Shown here piece after piece: positions 13,030-22,133 of a stretch of DNA of 64,000 bases (position 1 is its first letter; every line of letters starts with the position of its first letter). This stretch comes from Lacibacter sediminis. Its GTDB lineage: Bacteria > Bacteroidota > Bacteroidia > Chitinophagales > Chitinophagaceae. The stretch lies in NCBI RefSeq assembly GCF_014168535.1, contig NZ_CP060007.1:1984001-2048000 (forward strand), read 5' to 3'. The position numbers and the translations under genes were made by a program. The notes beneath the pieces are model-generated. The model did not search any database, was not told the DNA's origin, and saw only the letters and a list, made by a program, of their open reading frames with translations.

Positions 13030-15135
13030 ATGGCAACAACACATTCAAGAAGAAACTTTCTGAAAGTATCTGCTTTATCAGGTGGTGGTATGCTCATCAG
13101 TTTCAGTTTACTCAACCTGCCGGCAGAAGCAAAAGCATTGGAAGAAATGATCTTTACTCCCAATGCTTATATCAAAATTGCTGCCGATGGCTCCATTATT
13201 TTGTTAGCTCCCAATCCGGAAATTGGACAAGGTGTAAAAACATCATTGCCCATGATCGTTGCAGAAGAGCTGGGTGTTGATTGGAAAAAAATCAAAGTTG
13301 AACTTGCGCCATTAGACAGCAGAATGGGCAGACAAACTGCCGGTGGCAGCGGATCAGTGAGAGGCCGATTTACCGAGTTACGTACAGTTGGTGCAACGGC
13401 ACGTGAAATGTTGATTGCCGCAGCCGCACAACAATGGAATGTTCCTGCAACGGAATGTACTGTTGAAAACGGAGAAGTCATTCATAAAGCAAGTGGAAAG
13501 AAATTGAGTTTTGGTTCACTTGCATCTGCTGCAGCGAAACTGGAAGTGCCGGCTAAACCAACATTAAAAGATCCGAAAGAATTTAAACTCATCGGCACAA
13601 GAGTAAAAGATGTAGATGCACATAAAATTGTAACGGGCCAACCATTATTTGGAATTGATACAAGAAGAGAAGGAATGTTGTTTGCAATGGTAAGCAGACC
13701 GCCTGCCTATGGAAAAACATTGGGTGAAGTAAACGATGCAGCTGCATTGAAAATTGAAGGCGTAAAAAAAGTTGTGAAGATCAAAAACGCCGTTGCTGTT
13801 TTGGCAACTTCAACATGGGCGGCTAAAAAAGGAAGAGATGCATTGGTGATCCAATGGAATGCAAGTGAAAAACTGGAAAACAGTGCCGAACATTTCGCAA
13901 CATTCAAATCACTGCTCGACAAACCTGCGCCAACTGCACCTGCCAGAAATGACGGAGATGTTGATGCTGCAAAACAGGGTGCCGTTAAAGTACTCGATGT
14001 AACCTATGAAATACCAACACTGTCGCATGGACAAATGGAGCCGCTTAACTTTTATGCGAATGTGAAAGATGGTAAAGTAGAATTGTTTGGTCCTACACAG
14101 GTGCCGGGTGCAGTAAGAACGGAAGTGTCAAAACTATTAGGAATAGCTGAAGAAAATATAACCATTTCATCACCTCGTCAGGGTGGTGGTTTTGGAAGAA
14201 AGTTAATGACCGATAATGGTGTTGAAGCAGCATTGATCTCTGCTGCTGCACAATGTCCGGTACAAGTACAATGGACTCGTGAAGATGATATGCAGAATGA
14301 TTTTTATCGTCCGGCAGAAATGTGGCGTTATCGTGCAGCATTATCAGCTGACAATTTATTGTCATGGCATCAATCAGGTGTTGGCATTGGTAGAGGTGTA
14401 CGTGGCGACAGTTACGTTGCAGGAGCCATTGCAAACTATCGTGCCGAAGGACAAGGCTATACAAGCAATACACCAACCGGTTGGTGGAGAGCACCGGGTG
14501 CAAACACGCTTGCATACGTTGCCGAAAGTTTTATGGATGAAGTATGCACTGCGTTGAAAAAAGATCCGATAGCATTTCGTTTGGAGTTGTTGAAAAGAGC
14601 AAAAGAGCAAACCGTTGGAAAAATCAATTACGATCCGGAGAAATACAAAAGTGTAATTGATTTGGTGGCGAAGATGAGTAAGTGGGGTTCAAAAACACCC
14701 GGTGTGTTCAGAGGTTTCTCTACCTGGTTTTCGTTTGGATCTTATGTGGCGCAGGTAGTAGACGTACAAATGGTAAATGGACAACCGAAAGTAAAGAAAG
14801 TGTATTGTGCAGTCAACTGTGGTCGTGTAATTAATCTGAGCGGTGCAGAGAACCAGGTACAAGGTTCCATTGTGGATGGTATCAGTCATGCCATGTTCCC
14901 GAAAGTGACATTTGTAAATGGAGCTGTGGCTGAAACAAACTTTCACATGTATAAATTCCTACGTATGAAAGATGCGCCAACAGATGTAGAGGTGCAATTT
15001 GTTGAATCGGATGAAGCGCCTACCGGTTTAGGTGAACCGGCTTTGCCGCCGATAGCAGCAGCTCTTGCAAACGCCATTTTTGCAGCTACCGGAAAACGAT
15101 TACGCAAGTTGCCTTTTGCTGAACAGTTGGCATAA
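13030..15135 (+). CDS. iorB: Xanthine dehydrogenase family molybdopterin-binding subunit, copy 1 (Tat-exported)
   Basis: A 701-residue large subunit starting at ATG 13030 (an open frame from 12961 overlaps iorA). It has a Tat signal, HSRRNFLKVSALSGGG. The molybdenum domain shows the GQGVKTSLPMIVAEELGV and RQGGGFGRK segments, and near the end the PTGLGEPALPPI motif with the glutamate that acts as catalytic base. It would hydroxylate an aldehyde or N-heterocycle in the periplasm, using MCD-type cofactor. Electrons may go via IorA to the cytochrome c at 18675. Substrate unknown. Confidence 0.93.
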   Translation: MATTHSRRNFLKVSALSGGGMLISFSLLNLPAEAKALEEMIFTPNAYIKIAADGSIILLAPNPEIGQGVKTSLPMIVAEELGVDWKKIKVELAPLDSRMGRQTAGGSGSVRGRFTELRTVGATAREMLIAAAAQQWNVPATECTVENGEVIHKASGKKLSFGSLASAAAKLEVPAKPTLKDPKEFKLIGTRVKDVDAHKIVTGQPLFGIDTRREGMLFAMVSRPPAYGKTLGEVNDAAALKIEGVKKVVKIKNAVAVLATSTWAAKKGRDALVIQWNASEKLENSAEHFATFKSLLDKPAPTAPARNDGDVDAAKQGAVKVLDVTYEIPTLSHGQMEPLNFYANVKDGKVELFGPTQVPGAVRTEVSKLLGIAEENITISSPRQGGGFGRKLMTDNGVEAALISAAAQCPVQVQWTREDDMQNDFYRPAEMWRYRAALSADNLLSWHQSGVGIGRGVRGDSYVAGAIANYRAEGQGYTSNTPTGWWRAPGANTLAYVAESFMDEVCTALKKDPIAFRLELLKRAKEQTVGKINYDPEKYKSVIDLVAKMSKWGSKTPGVFRGFSTWFSFGSYVAQVVDVQMVNGQPKVKKVYCAVNCGRVINLSGAENQVQGSIVDGISHAMFPKVTFVNGAVAETNFHMYKFLRMKDAPTDVEVQFVESDEAPTGLGEPALPPIAAALANAIFAATGKRLRKLPFAEQLA

Positions 15136-15441
15136 TCGGGTTCGTTTCGTTGCAATAGTTCTGTTCTCGGGCCTGCCTCCTAATTACTAAACTATCTCAA
15201 TCTGTAATTATGGTAGGTAAATCCGTAATCTGTATACCAATAAAACAGAAAAAATAAAGCAATTTTAATGCGTGTGTACAATCGGCATTTTTTCAACCTT
15301 GTTTTAAAATCTGGTTAAACTGTTTGGTTGCACATTCAACGATCAATTTTTCAAAAACGAACATAAAAACAGGTTGCCTGTTATTCTTACATTGAAAACA
15401 ACCTGCAAAAAACTCACTAACTTTCATAAAAGTATTCCGCT
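15136..15441 (+). other. Intergenic gap before second iorA
   Basis: A 306-base AT-rich stretch with no credible ORF. It contains two overlapping inverted repeats: AACAGGttgCCTGTT (15368-15382) and CAGGTTG (15370-15376) with CAACCTG (15399-15405). The two stems share bases and cannot form together. The 3' end (15417-15444) is the second copy of the iorA leader repeat. It probably holds the promoter of the second hydroxylase set, but I could not place a clear -7 box. Confidence 0.5.
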
Positions 15442-15444
15442 ATG
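15417..15444 (+). repeat. Conserved 28-bp leader, copy at second iorA
   Basis: Second copy of the leader described at 12535-12562, ending in the ATG of the second iorA; differences are confined to two adjacent internal positions and two just before the start codon. Confidence 0.7.
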
Positions 15445-15900
15445 CCAGTAATCAGTTTGAACGTAAACGGTAAAACAGTTTCAATTGATGTTGATCCTGC
15501 AACGCCTGTACTATGGGTGTTGAGAGAACATTTAAATTTAGTTGGCACCAAATACGGATGCGGCGTTGCCCAATGCGGTGCCTGCACAATTATGCTTGAT
15601 AATGTTGCGGTGCGTTCTTGTTCATTGCCTGTTTCAGCCGTGTCAAAACGATCAATCACAACCATTGAAGGTTTGAGTGAGAATGGAGATCATCCGGTGC
15701 AGAAAGCATGGATTGAACAGGATGTGGCACAATGTGGTTATTGCCAAACCGGGCAGATCATGACTGCTGCTGCATTGTTGAAAAGCAATCCCAATCCAAC
15801 CGATGCACAAATTGAAGCGTCTATGAGTGGTAATATTTGCAGGTGTGGTACTTATCTGCGTATCAAGGAAGCAATTAAAACAGCAGCGAAGCAAAACTAA
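15442..15900 (+). CDS. iorA: (2Fe-2S)-binding small subunit of molybdenum hydroxylase, copy 2
   Basis: A 152-residue paralog of the product of 12560, near-identical in organisation: [16 protein letters not shown] for the plant-type [2Fe-2S] cluster and [10 protein letters not shown] plus [12 protein letters not shown] for the second. It serves as the electron-transfer partner of the large subunit at 16382. Unusually, a small exported protein gene is interposed between the two subunit genes. Confidence 0.93.
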   Translation: MPVISLNVNGKTVSIDVDPATPVLWVLREHLNLVGTKYGCGVAQCGACTIMLDNVAVRSCSLPVSAVSKRSITTIEGLSENGDHPVQKAWIEQDVAQCGYCQTGQIMTAAALLKSNPNPTDAQIEASMSGNICRCGTYLRIKEAIKTAAKQN

Positions 15901-15948
15901 ACTACGTTGAGCCCTGGTTTTTATTAAAATTATTTAATCTGCCTTTCG

Positions 15949-16338
15949 ATGAAATACATTCTGGCTTTTTTGCTTTTCTCATACAGCAATGTTTCTGCTC
16001 AGTCAAAAGACATGATGATTCGTATATCCGAAATTGAGATCGATTCAAATTATCTGAATGAATATAATACAATTCTAAAAGAAGAATCAAGGGCATCCGT
16101 TCAATTAGAATCCGGCGTTATTGCTATTTATCCAATGTATCAAAAAGCGAATCCAACGCAGATCCGGATTTTAGAGATCTATGCAAACCGTGAAGCTTAT
16201 GAAGCACATTTAAAAACACCCCATTTTCAGAAATACAAAACAACCACGTTGAAAATGGTAAAGTCGTTGAAACTAATAGACATGAATAATATCGATTCAG
16301 AAACGATGGTTGATATCTTTCGTAAAATAAAACAATAG
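15949..16338 (+). CDS. Exported antibiotic-biosynthesis-monooxygenase (ABM/YgiN-like) domain protein
   Basis: A 129-residue protein with a Sec signal (MKYILAFLLFSYSNVSAQ). The mature part has the ferredoxin-like ABM pattern: IRISEIEIDSNYLNEYNTILKEE, SGVIAIYPMYQK, IRILEIYANREAYEAHLKTPHFQKYK. YgiN-like ABM proteins act on quinols or decompose small reactive compounds without cofactors. Its position between iorA2 and iorB2 suggests involvement with that hydroxylase, for example acting on its product or on a quinone acceptor (inference). Confidence 0.83.
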   Translation: MKYILAFLLFSYSNVSAQSKDMMIRISEIEIDSNYLNEYNTILKEESRASVQLESGVIAIYPMYQKANPTQIRILEIYANREAYEAHLKTPHFQKYKTTTLKMVKSLKLIDMNNIDSETMVDIFRKIKQ

Positions 16339-16381
16339 CAGTTCTACCGTACTGAATTCATCATTTTTAAAGTCATTCAAA

Positions 16382-18637
16382 ATGGAAAAGTTCAAAACCG
16401 ATAATAGCAGAAGAGCATTTTTAAAATCATCTTTCCTTGCAGGTGGTGGATTGATGATCAGTTTCAGTGGATTGGCAGAGTTCAGTCTGGAGAATAAAAT
16501 AAATCCGGCCGATCTGCCTGCTGAATGGCATGAGCTCACAGGTTATATCAAAATCACTTCCGATAACATCATCAAAATATTCAACCCCAATCCTGAGTTT
16601 GGACAAAATGTGATGACATCACTTCCGATGATTGTTGCGGAAGAGTTAGATGTAGATTGGAAAAAAGTACAAGTGGAAATGGGGCCGCACGACAATGTGA
16701 AACTTGGGCCACAATTTACAGGCGGCAGTAATTCCGTTCGCATGTATTGGAAACCATTGCGTGATGCAGGTGCAGCTGCACGCAGTATGTTGTTAACGGC
16801 AGCAGCTCAAACATGGAATGTTCCGGTAGAAGAACTTACAACGAAAGCTGGCATGATCCATCATGAAAAATCAGGTAAGTCAGGAACTTATGGTGAGTTT
16901 GCATCGAAAGCTGCAGGTATTCCTATTCCAAAAGATATCAAGCTGAAAGATGTAAAGAATTTTACTGTCGTAAGAAACTCACAGAAGAATGTTGAAGGAC
17001 AGAAAATTGTAACCGGCAAACCATTGTTTGGATTAGACTATACACAGGAAGGAACATTGATTGCGATGATTCATCACCCTCCTGCATTTGGTATGAAAGT
17101 AAAATCGTTTGATGCAAGTGAAACATTGAAAATGCCCGGCATCAAAGATGTGTTTACGTTGAAGTTGTATGAAGATGGATACGAACAGGCTGGTTTCGAT
17201 ACACGTACATTCAACGATTTGCTGGTGGTAGTTGGTAAAACAACATGGGAAGTGATGAATGCACGCAAGAAATTAAAAGTAACCTGGGAACCGAAAGGAG
17301 ATACAAAAGATTATATGGCAGGCAGGGGCGGAAAGAGAGAAGTAGTTGTGCCGGGTGCATTGGAAAGCACAGCAACACATCTTGCAAAAATGAAAGAGTA
17401 TGCAAGTAAGCCTGCACAACTGTTACGTAAAGATGGTGATCCTGAAACAGCATTTAAAAATGCAGCGAAGGTGATTGAGCGAACTTACAACGCACCATTT
17501 CTGGCACACAATTGTATGGAGCCAATGAATTGCTTTGCACATGTTACAGATGAGAAAGCATTGATCGTTGGGCCACACCAGGCTGCCGGTTGGATTGAAC
17601 CGACTTTATCAAAAGCATTGAACATGCCTGCAGATAAAATCGAAATTCAGATCACACGTATGGGTGGTGGTTTTGGTTTACGGGCATACGGGCATACGTT
17701 TACAGAAGCCGCACTTATTTCCAAAAAAGTAAAAGCGCCAGTGAAACTGGTGTACAGCAGGGAAGATGATATGACCTATGGTATTTATCGCCCGATGTAC
17801 ACTGCTACCTACCGTGCAGCATTTGATGCCAATAAAAACCTACTTGCGTTTCATGTAAAAGGTGGTGGTATTCCGGAACATCCTGTCCATGCAAACAGGT
17901 TTCCAGCAGGAGCAGTTGATAACTATTTAGCAGAGAGTTGGGAAATACCTTCCAATATTACCATTGGTGCGTTTCGTGCGCCACGTTCTAATTTCAATGC
18001 AGCTGCTGAACAATCATTCTTGGATGAAGTTGCTGAATACGTTGGGAAAGACCCCATTGAATTTCGATTGGAATTATTGAAGCGGGCGAAAGAAAATCCG
18101 GTTGGAAAAAATAATGAATACGATGCAGACCGATATGCGGGTGTATTGAAACTGGTGAAAGAAAAATCGGGATGGGGCAGTGCAGAGAACAAACAATACA
18201 GTCGTGGTGTGGCTGCTTATTTCTGTCACAACTCGTATGCAGCACATGTAGTTGACGTTATAAAGAAAGATGGACAGCCATTTGTTGAACGTGTTACAAG
18301 TGCAGTTGATTGCGGTATTGTGATCAATCCGGATGCTGCCGCTAATATGGTACAGGGATGTGTGGTGGATGGCATTGGTAATGCATTGTATGGTGAACTG
18401 ACTTTTAAAGATGGTGTTCCGGAGAAAAATAATTTCACCCGTTACCGAATGATCCGCCATCGGGAAGCACCAAAGAAGATCGATGTGCATTTTGTACAGA
18501 ATGACATTAATCCAACAGGTTTAGGTGAACCACCTTTCCCGCCAATCTTTGCAGCAGTAGCCAATGCATTATATAAAAGTGAAAAGAAGCGATTTTACAA
18601 TCAGCCTTTTTCAACTGAACTTCAAAAGAAATCATAA
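16382..18637 (+). CDS. iorB: Xanthine dehydrogenase family molybdopterin-binding subunit, copy 2 (Tat-exported)
   Basis: A 751-residue large subunit with a Tat signal (NSRRAFLKSSFLAGGG). It has the same order of motifs as copy 1: FGQNVMTSLPMIVAEELDV, the MGGGFGLR segment, and the C-terminal PTGLGEPPFPPI with the catalytic glutamate. It is about 50 residues longer than copy 1, with an additional lysine-rich insert around residues 300-345 (KGDTKDYMAGRGGKREVV). It presumably oxidises an aldehyde or heterocycle different from that of copy 1. A cytochrome c follows 37 bases later. Confidence 0.93.
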   Translation: MEKFKTDNSRRAFLKSSFLAGGGLMISFSGLAEFSLENKINPADLPAEWHELTGYIKITSDNIIKIFNPNPEFGQNVMTSLPMIVAEELDVDWKKVQVEMGPHDNVKLGPQFTGGSNSVRMYWKPLRDAGAAARSMLLTAAAQTWNVPVEELTTKAGMIHHEKSGKSGTYGEFASKAAGIPIPKDIKLKDVKNFTVVRNSQKNVEGQKIVTGKPLFGLDYTQEGTLIAMIHHPPAFGMKVKSFDASETLKMPGIKDVFTLKLYEDGYEQAGFDTRTFNDLLVVVGKTTWEVMNARKKLKVTWEPKGDTKDYMAGRGGKREVVVPGALESTATHLAKMKEYASKPAQLLRKDGDPETAFKNAAKVIERTYNAPFLAHNCMEPMNCFAHVTDEKALIVGPHQAAGWIEPTLSKALNMPADKIEIQITRMGGGFGLRAYGHTFTEAALISKKVKAPVKLVYSREDDMTYGIYRPMYTATYRAAFDANKNLLAFHVKGGGIPEHPVHANRFPAGAVDNYLAESWEIPSNITIGAFRAPRSNFNAAAEQSFLDEVAEYVGKDPIEFRLELLKRAKENPVGKNNEYDADRYAGVLKLVKEKSGWGSAENKQYSRGVAAYFCHNSYAAHVVDVIKKDGQPFVERVTSAVDCGIVINPDAAANMVQGCVVDGIGNALYGELTFKDGVPEKNNFTRYRMIRHREAPKKIDVHFVQNDINPTGLGEPPFPPIFAAVANALYKSEKKRFYNQPFSTELQKKS

Positions 18638-18674
18638 GTGGGTTTGATAGACTTAAATAAAATGTGAGCGGAAT

Positions 18675-19100
18675 ATGAAATTGATACTTGTAACTTTTGT
18701 ACTGTCAACATTAGCAATAACCTTGCTTTCGTTTAATCAGACTTTTGATTTAAAAGCGAGTGTGCAACGTGGTAAAACAGTTTATGAAACGAATTGTATG
18801 TCTTGCCATATGCCCGAAGGAACCGGACTTGAAGGTGCGTTTCCTCCTTTAGCCAAATCAAAAAATCTGGCTGATAAAAATCGCCTGATCAAAGTAATCC
18901 TTCAAGGAATGAGAGGTCCGGTGAAAGTGAATGGAGTTGATTATAATAGTGAAATGGCAGGTATCAGTCTCACCAATGCACAGGCTGCCGATGTTGCAAA
19001 TTATATCCGTAATTCATGGGGCAATAAATATCCTGCTGTTTTGCCGAAAGATATTCAGCCGGGTTTAAAAGCAGTTTCAAAAGGATATCAGAAATATTAA
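18675..19100 (+). CDS. Monohaem cytochrome c
   Basis: A 141-residue exported protein with an N-terminal hydrophobic signal and one haem c site, CMSCH. A downstream Met-containing segment (SEMAGISLTNAQAADVANYIRNSWGN) gives the distal ligand and the final class I helix. It is the natural periplasmic electron acceptor of the adjacent Tat-exported molybdenum hydroxylase, by analogy with aldehyde and isoquinoline dehydrogenases whose third subunit is a cytochrome c. It is much smaller than the tri-haem cytochromes of those complexes. Confidence 0.92.
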   Translation: MKLILVTFVLSTLAITLLSFNQTFDLKASVQRGKTVYETNCMSCHMPEGTGLEGAFPPLAKSKNLADKNRLIKVILQGMRGPVKVNGVDYNSEMAGISLTNAQAADVANYIRNSWGNKYPAVLPKDIQPGLKAVSKGYQKY

Positions 19101-19138
19101 GGGGAAATTTGTAAAACACAAATTTGTTTCATTATTGC

Positions 19139-20296
19139 ATGACGAAAGAGATCAATGAAATAATTGCAGCATATAAAAAAGCAACGCAGAAAGGAATGAA
19201 GACTGCGTTGGCAACGGTTGTATATGTAGAAGGATCTTCATACAGAAGGCCCGGTGCACGCATGCTCGTGGAAGAAGATGGACGGATGACCGGAGTCATC
19301 AGCGGAGGATGCCTGGAAGGAGATGCATTACGAAAAGCACTGCTGGCCATTCATCAAGATCAAAACAAACTCGTTACCTACAACTCGATGGATGAAGAAG
19401 ATGTTGAGTTTGGTGTACAGCTCGGCTGTAATGGTATTGTACATATTTTATTTGAGCCGATTGATGCGGCGGATGAAAATAATCCCATTGAATTGTTGGA
19501 GCGTTCGCAGTTGTACAGAAGAGAAACAGTTTTAGTGACATTGTTTTCATTACACAATTTTCATGGTCATCAACCAGGTACTTGTTTTTTTCTTGATCAA
19601 GAAAGTTCGTACAGCAAATTAGATGAAGCCGGATTAAAAGCCTTAGTGCATGAAGATGCATCTACAGTGTTGAATGCAGGTTCATCATTCATCAAAGAAT
19701 ACAGTGCGTTTGAATTGACTGCCTTTGTTGAATTGCTGCAGCCCTCCATTTCATTGATCATTGTTGGTGCAGGCAATGACGCATTTCCTTTAGTTGAAAT
19801 GACGAAGGTGTTGGGTTGGCAGATAACAGTTGCAGACGGACGATCAACACATGCGAATGCACAACGTTTTCCTGACGTACATCAACTGCTTACAGGAAAA
19901 CCGGAGGAGATATTCAAACAACTTGCCATTGATGAATGGACAGTGTTTTTGTTGATGACACACAATTACAAGTATGATTTGGCCATGATGAAACTGTTGT
20001 TGCAAATCAACTGCAGATACATAGGAACACTCGGGCCAAAGAAACGGCTTGAACGCATGTTTGATGAATTAAAAGATGAAGGTATTACTGTAACAGACGA
20101 ACAACGTGCAACAATCCATGGGCCGATTGGATTGGACATCGGTGCAGAAACTGCCGAAGAAATTGCCTTGTCTGTACTGGCAGAAATAAAAGCGGTATTT
20201 GCTGAACGTACAGGCGGTTTTTTGAAAAACCGTTCGGTCAGTATTCACACCCGAAATGAATTGGAATTACAGAAATTAAGCAGCAATGGCAGATGA
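19139..20296 (+). CDS. xdhC: XdhC/CoxI family molybdenum hydroxylase maturation factor
   Basis: A 385-residue two-domain protein. The N-terminal XdhC_CoxI domain has ATVVYVEGSSYRRPGARMLV and GVISGGCLEGD; the C-terminal Rossmann domain has IIVGAGNDAFPLVEMTKVLGW and YIGTLGPKKRLERM. XdhC proteins bind and protect the sulfurated cofactor and help insert it into xanthine-dehydrogenase-family enzymes, here presumably both IorB copies. Start ATG 19139 was chosen over the TTG at 19124. Its 3' end overlaps the MocA-like gene by 11 bases. Confidence 0.93.
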   Translation: MTKEINEIIAAYKKATQKGMKTALATVVYVEGSSYRRPGARMLVEEDGRMTGVISGGCLEGDALRKALLAIHQDQNKLVTYNSMDEEDVEFGVQLGCNGIVHILFEPIDAADENNPIELLERSQLYRRETVLVTLFSLHNFHGHQPGTCFFLDQESSYSKLDEAGLKALVHEDASTVLNAGSSFIKEYSAFELTAFVELLQPSISLIIVGAGNDAFPLVEMTKVLGWQITVADGRSTHANAQRFPDVHQLLTGKPEEIFKQLAIDEWTVFLLMTHNYKYDLAMMKLLLQINCRYIGTLGPKKRLERMFDELKDEGITVTDEQRATIHGPIGLDIGAETAEEIALSVLAEIKAVFAERTGGFLKNRSVSIHTRNELELQKLSSNGR

Positions 20297-20897
20297 GCAC
20301 ATGCATACAAATAAAACAGGCGTCATTATACTCGCTGCAGGCGCATCTTCACGGTTAGGTTCTCCCAAACAATTATTGGCATATTCAGGCGCTACGCTAT
20401 TGCAACATTCCATTGACGCAGCTCAATCATCTGATGCTTCTTCAGTTCTTGTTGTTTTAGGTGCCAATGCTGATCTCATTAAATCTGAAATCGGCCACAC
20501 AGCTGCTAACGTTGTTGTAAATCCTGAATGGAAAGAAGGAATGGCTTCTACCATTCGATGCGGTTTACAAACTTTGGTTGAAATGCATCCGGAAACAGAA
20601 GCTTTAATTTTCATGGTAGCCGATCAGCCATTTGTAACAGCGGCGCTATTAAATAATTTGATGGAGTTGAACAGAAATGAACAGCGCAGCATTGTTGCAA
20701 GTAAATATGGAAGTACTTTTGGAACACCTGTGCTATTTACCAAACGTTTCTTTCCGGAACTGATGGAGTTAACAGGTGATGTGGGAGCAAAGAGCCTGGT
20801 TCGAAAATATATGGACGAAGCTACTTTTGTTTCCTTTCCGAAAGGAGAGATTGATATTGATACGGTGGAAGACTATAAAAATCTTTCGGAAGAATAA
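20286..20897 (+). CDS. mocA: MocA-like molybdenum cofactor cytidylyltransferase
   Basis: A 203-residue NTP transferase. The N-terminal nucleotide-binding loop LAAGASSRLGSPKQLL is diagnostic of the MobA/MocA fold, followed by MVADQPFV with the metal-binding Asp and the C-terminal GDVGAKSLV...DIDTVEDY. MocA attaches CMP to molybdopterin, producing the MCD cofactor that xanthine-dehydrogenase-type exported hydroxylases use. Pairing with xdhC and two iorB genes supports MCD rather than MGD. It overlaps xdhC; ATG 20301 is an alternative start. Confidence 0.88.
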   Translation: MADEHMHTNKTGVIILAAGASSRLGSPKQLLAYSGATLLQHSIDAAQSSDASSVLVVLGANADLIKSEIGHTAANVVVNPEWKEGMASTIRCGLQTLVEMHPETEALIFMVADQPFVTAALLNNLMELNRNEQRSIVASKYGSTFGTPVLFTKRFFPELMELTGDVGAKSLVRKYMDEATFVSFPKGEIDIDTVEDYKNLSEE

Positions 20898-20911
20898 TTG
20901 AAAGTACGCCT

Positions 20912-20938
20912 CGTCTGATGTCCTCGTCTGACGGAAAA
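20912..20938 (+). repeat. Dispersed intergenic repeat, copy 2
   Basis: Matches copy 1 at 1443-1469 in 23 of 27 positions, same orientation. It fills the gap between mocA and moeA. Both copies stand next to Moco genes and bracket the intervening redox block. Confidence 0.6.
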
Positions 20939-20949
20939 TTCAGCAAACA

Positions 20950-22128
20950 ATGATTACTGTAACAGAAGCAAAACATATTATTTCAAATAACGTAACAGCA
21001 TTAAAACCTGTTACGCTTCCGTTATTGCAGGCAAGAGGAAAAGTATTATCAACAGATGTGTTTGCTACAGTTGATATTCCTGCGTTTCCGCAATCGGCTA
21101 TGGATGGTTATGCATTTGCATATGATGATCTGCAGAAAGAATTAGTTATTGAAGGAGAGATGGCAGCAGGAAGTTCTTCCACAATTGAACTTACAACAGG
21201 CAAAGCCATCCGCATTTTCACGGGAGCACCTGTGCCTGCCGGAGCAGATACAGTGGTAATGCAGGAGAAAGTAAAAGCAGAGAATGGCATCTTAATTATT
21301 GAAGATGATAAATTGCAACGCAACAGCAATGTTCGTCCGGTAGGTTCTGAAATAAAAGCAGGGGAACTGGCTTTACCGAAAGGAAGTGTATTAACTGCGG
21401 CAGCTATTGGTTTTTTAGCAGGCATTGGTGTTACAAAAGTTGAAGTTATACCAGATCCTGTCATCAGCATTCTGCTTACTGGTAACGAATTGCAGCAGCC
21501 GGGCAATCCTTTATCGTACGGACAAGTGTACGAATCTAATTCATATAGTTTAACAGCAGCATTGCAGTCGCTGCATCTTCCTGTTCATCGTGTATACAAA
21601 GTAGAAGACAATCCGGAGGTGCTTACTGCAACATTGCAACAGGCATTAGATGAAAGTGATCTTGTATTATTAACCGGTGGTGTAAGTGTGGGTGATTATG
21701 ATTTTGTATTGCAGGCTGCTGAAAAATGTGGCGTAACAAAACAGTTTCACAAAATAAAACAGCGTCCGGGTAAACCGTTATTCTTTGGCACAAAAGATGA
21801 AAAGCTTGTGTTTGGTTTGCCGGGCAATCCATCATCGGTAATTACTTGTTTTTATGAATATGTAACAGAAGCACTGGCACTTCAAACAAAACGCCCTTTG
21901 CAACTGAAGGCTGTGCAAACGATACTGGCAAAGGATTGCATTAAACCAATAGGGCTTTCCCATTTTCAAAAGGCATATTACGATGGAGAGAAAGTATTGC
22001 CCTTAACAGCACAGGAATCGTACAAATTAAATTCATTTGCAACAGCCAATTGTTTGCTGATGTTGGAAGGAGAGAAGGAAGCATACAAAACAAACGATCC
22101 CGTCACCATTCATCTTTTACCAGTTTAA
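20950..22128 (+). CDS. moeA: Molybdopterin molybdenumtransferase MoeA
   Basis: A 392-residue protein of normal length. Motifs: VDIPAFPQSAMDGYAF near the N terminus, the IFTGAPVPAGADTVVMQE block, the MoCF-binding LTGGVSVGDYDFV and the GLPGNPSSV loop. It inserts molybdate into adenylylated molybdopterin to give Moco. It leads the compact cofactor operon 20950-25611. The short repeat just upstream and a 52-base gap from mocA leave room for its own promoter, though none is obvious. Confidence 0.96.
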   Translation: MITVTEAKHIISNNVTALKPVTLPLLQARGKVLSTDVFATVDIPAFPQSAMDGYAFAYDDLQKELVIEGEMAAGSSSTIELTTGKAIRIFTGAPVPAGADTVVMQEKVKAENGILIIEDDKLQRNSNVRPVGSEIKAGELALPKGSVLTAAAIGFLAGIGVTKVEVIPDPVISILLTGNELQQPGNPLSYGQVYESNSYSLTAALQSLHLPVHRVYKVEDNPEVLTATLQQALDESDLVLLTGGVSVGDYDFVLQAAEKCGVTKQFHKIKQRPGKPLFFGTKDEKLVFGLPGNPSSVITCFYEYVTEALALQTKRPLQLKAVQTILAKDCIKPIGLSHFQKAYYDGEKVLPLTAQESYKLNSFATANCLLMLEGEKEAYKTNDPVTIHLLPV

Positions 22129-22133
22129 GAGCG

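Noticed and set aside
14093..14557. Overlapping ORFs on both strands inside the first iorB
   Set aside because: Low-complexity His/Gln-rich products in alternative frames of a conserved coding region.
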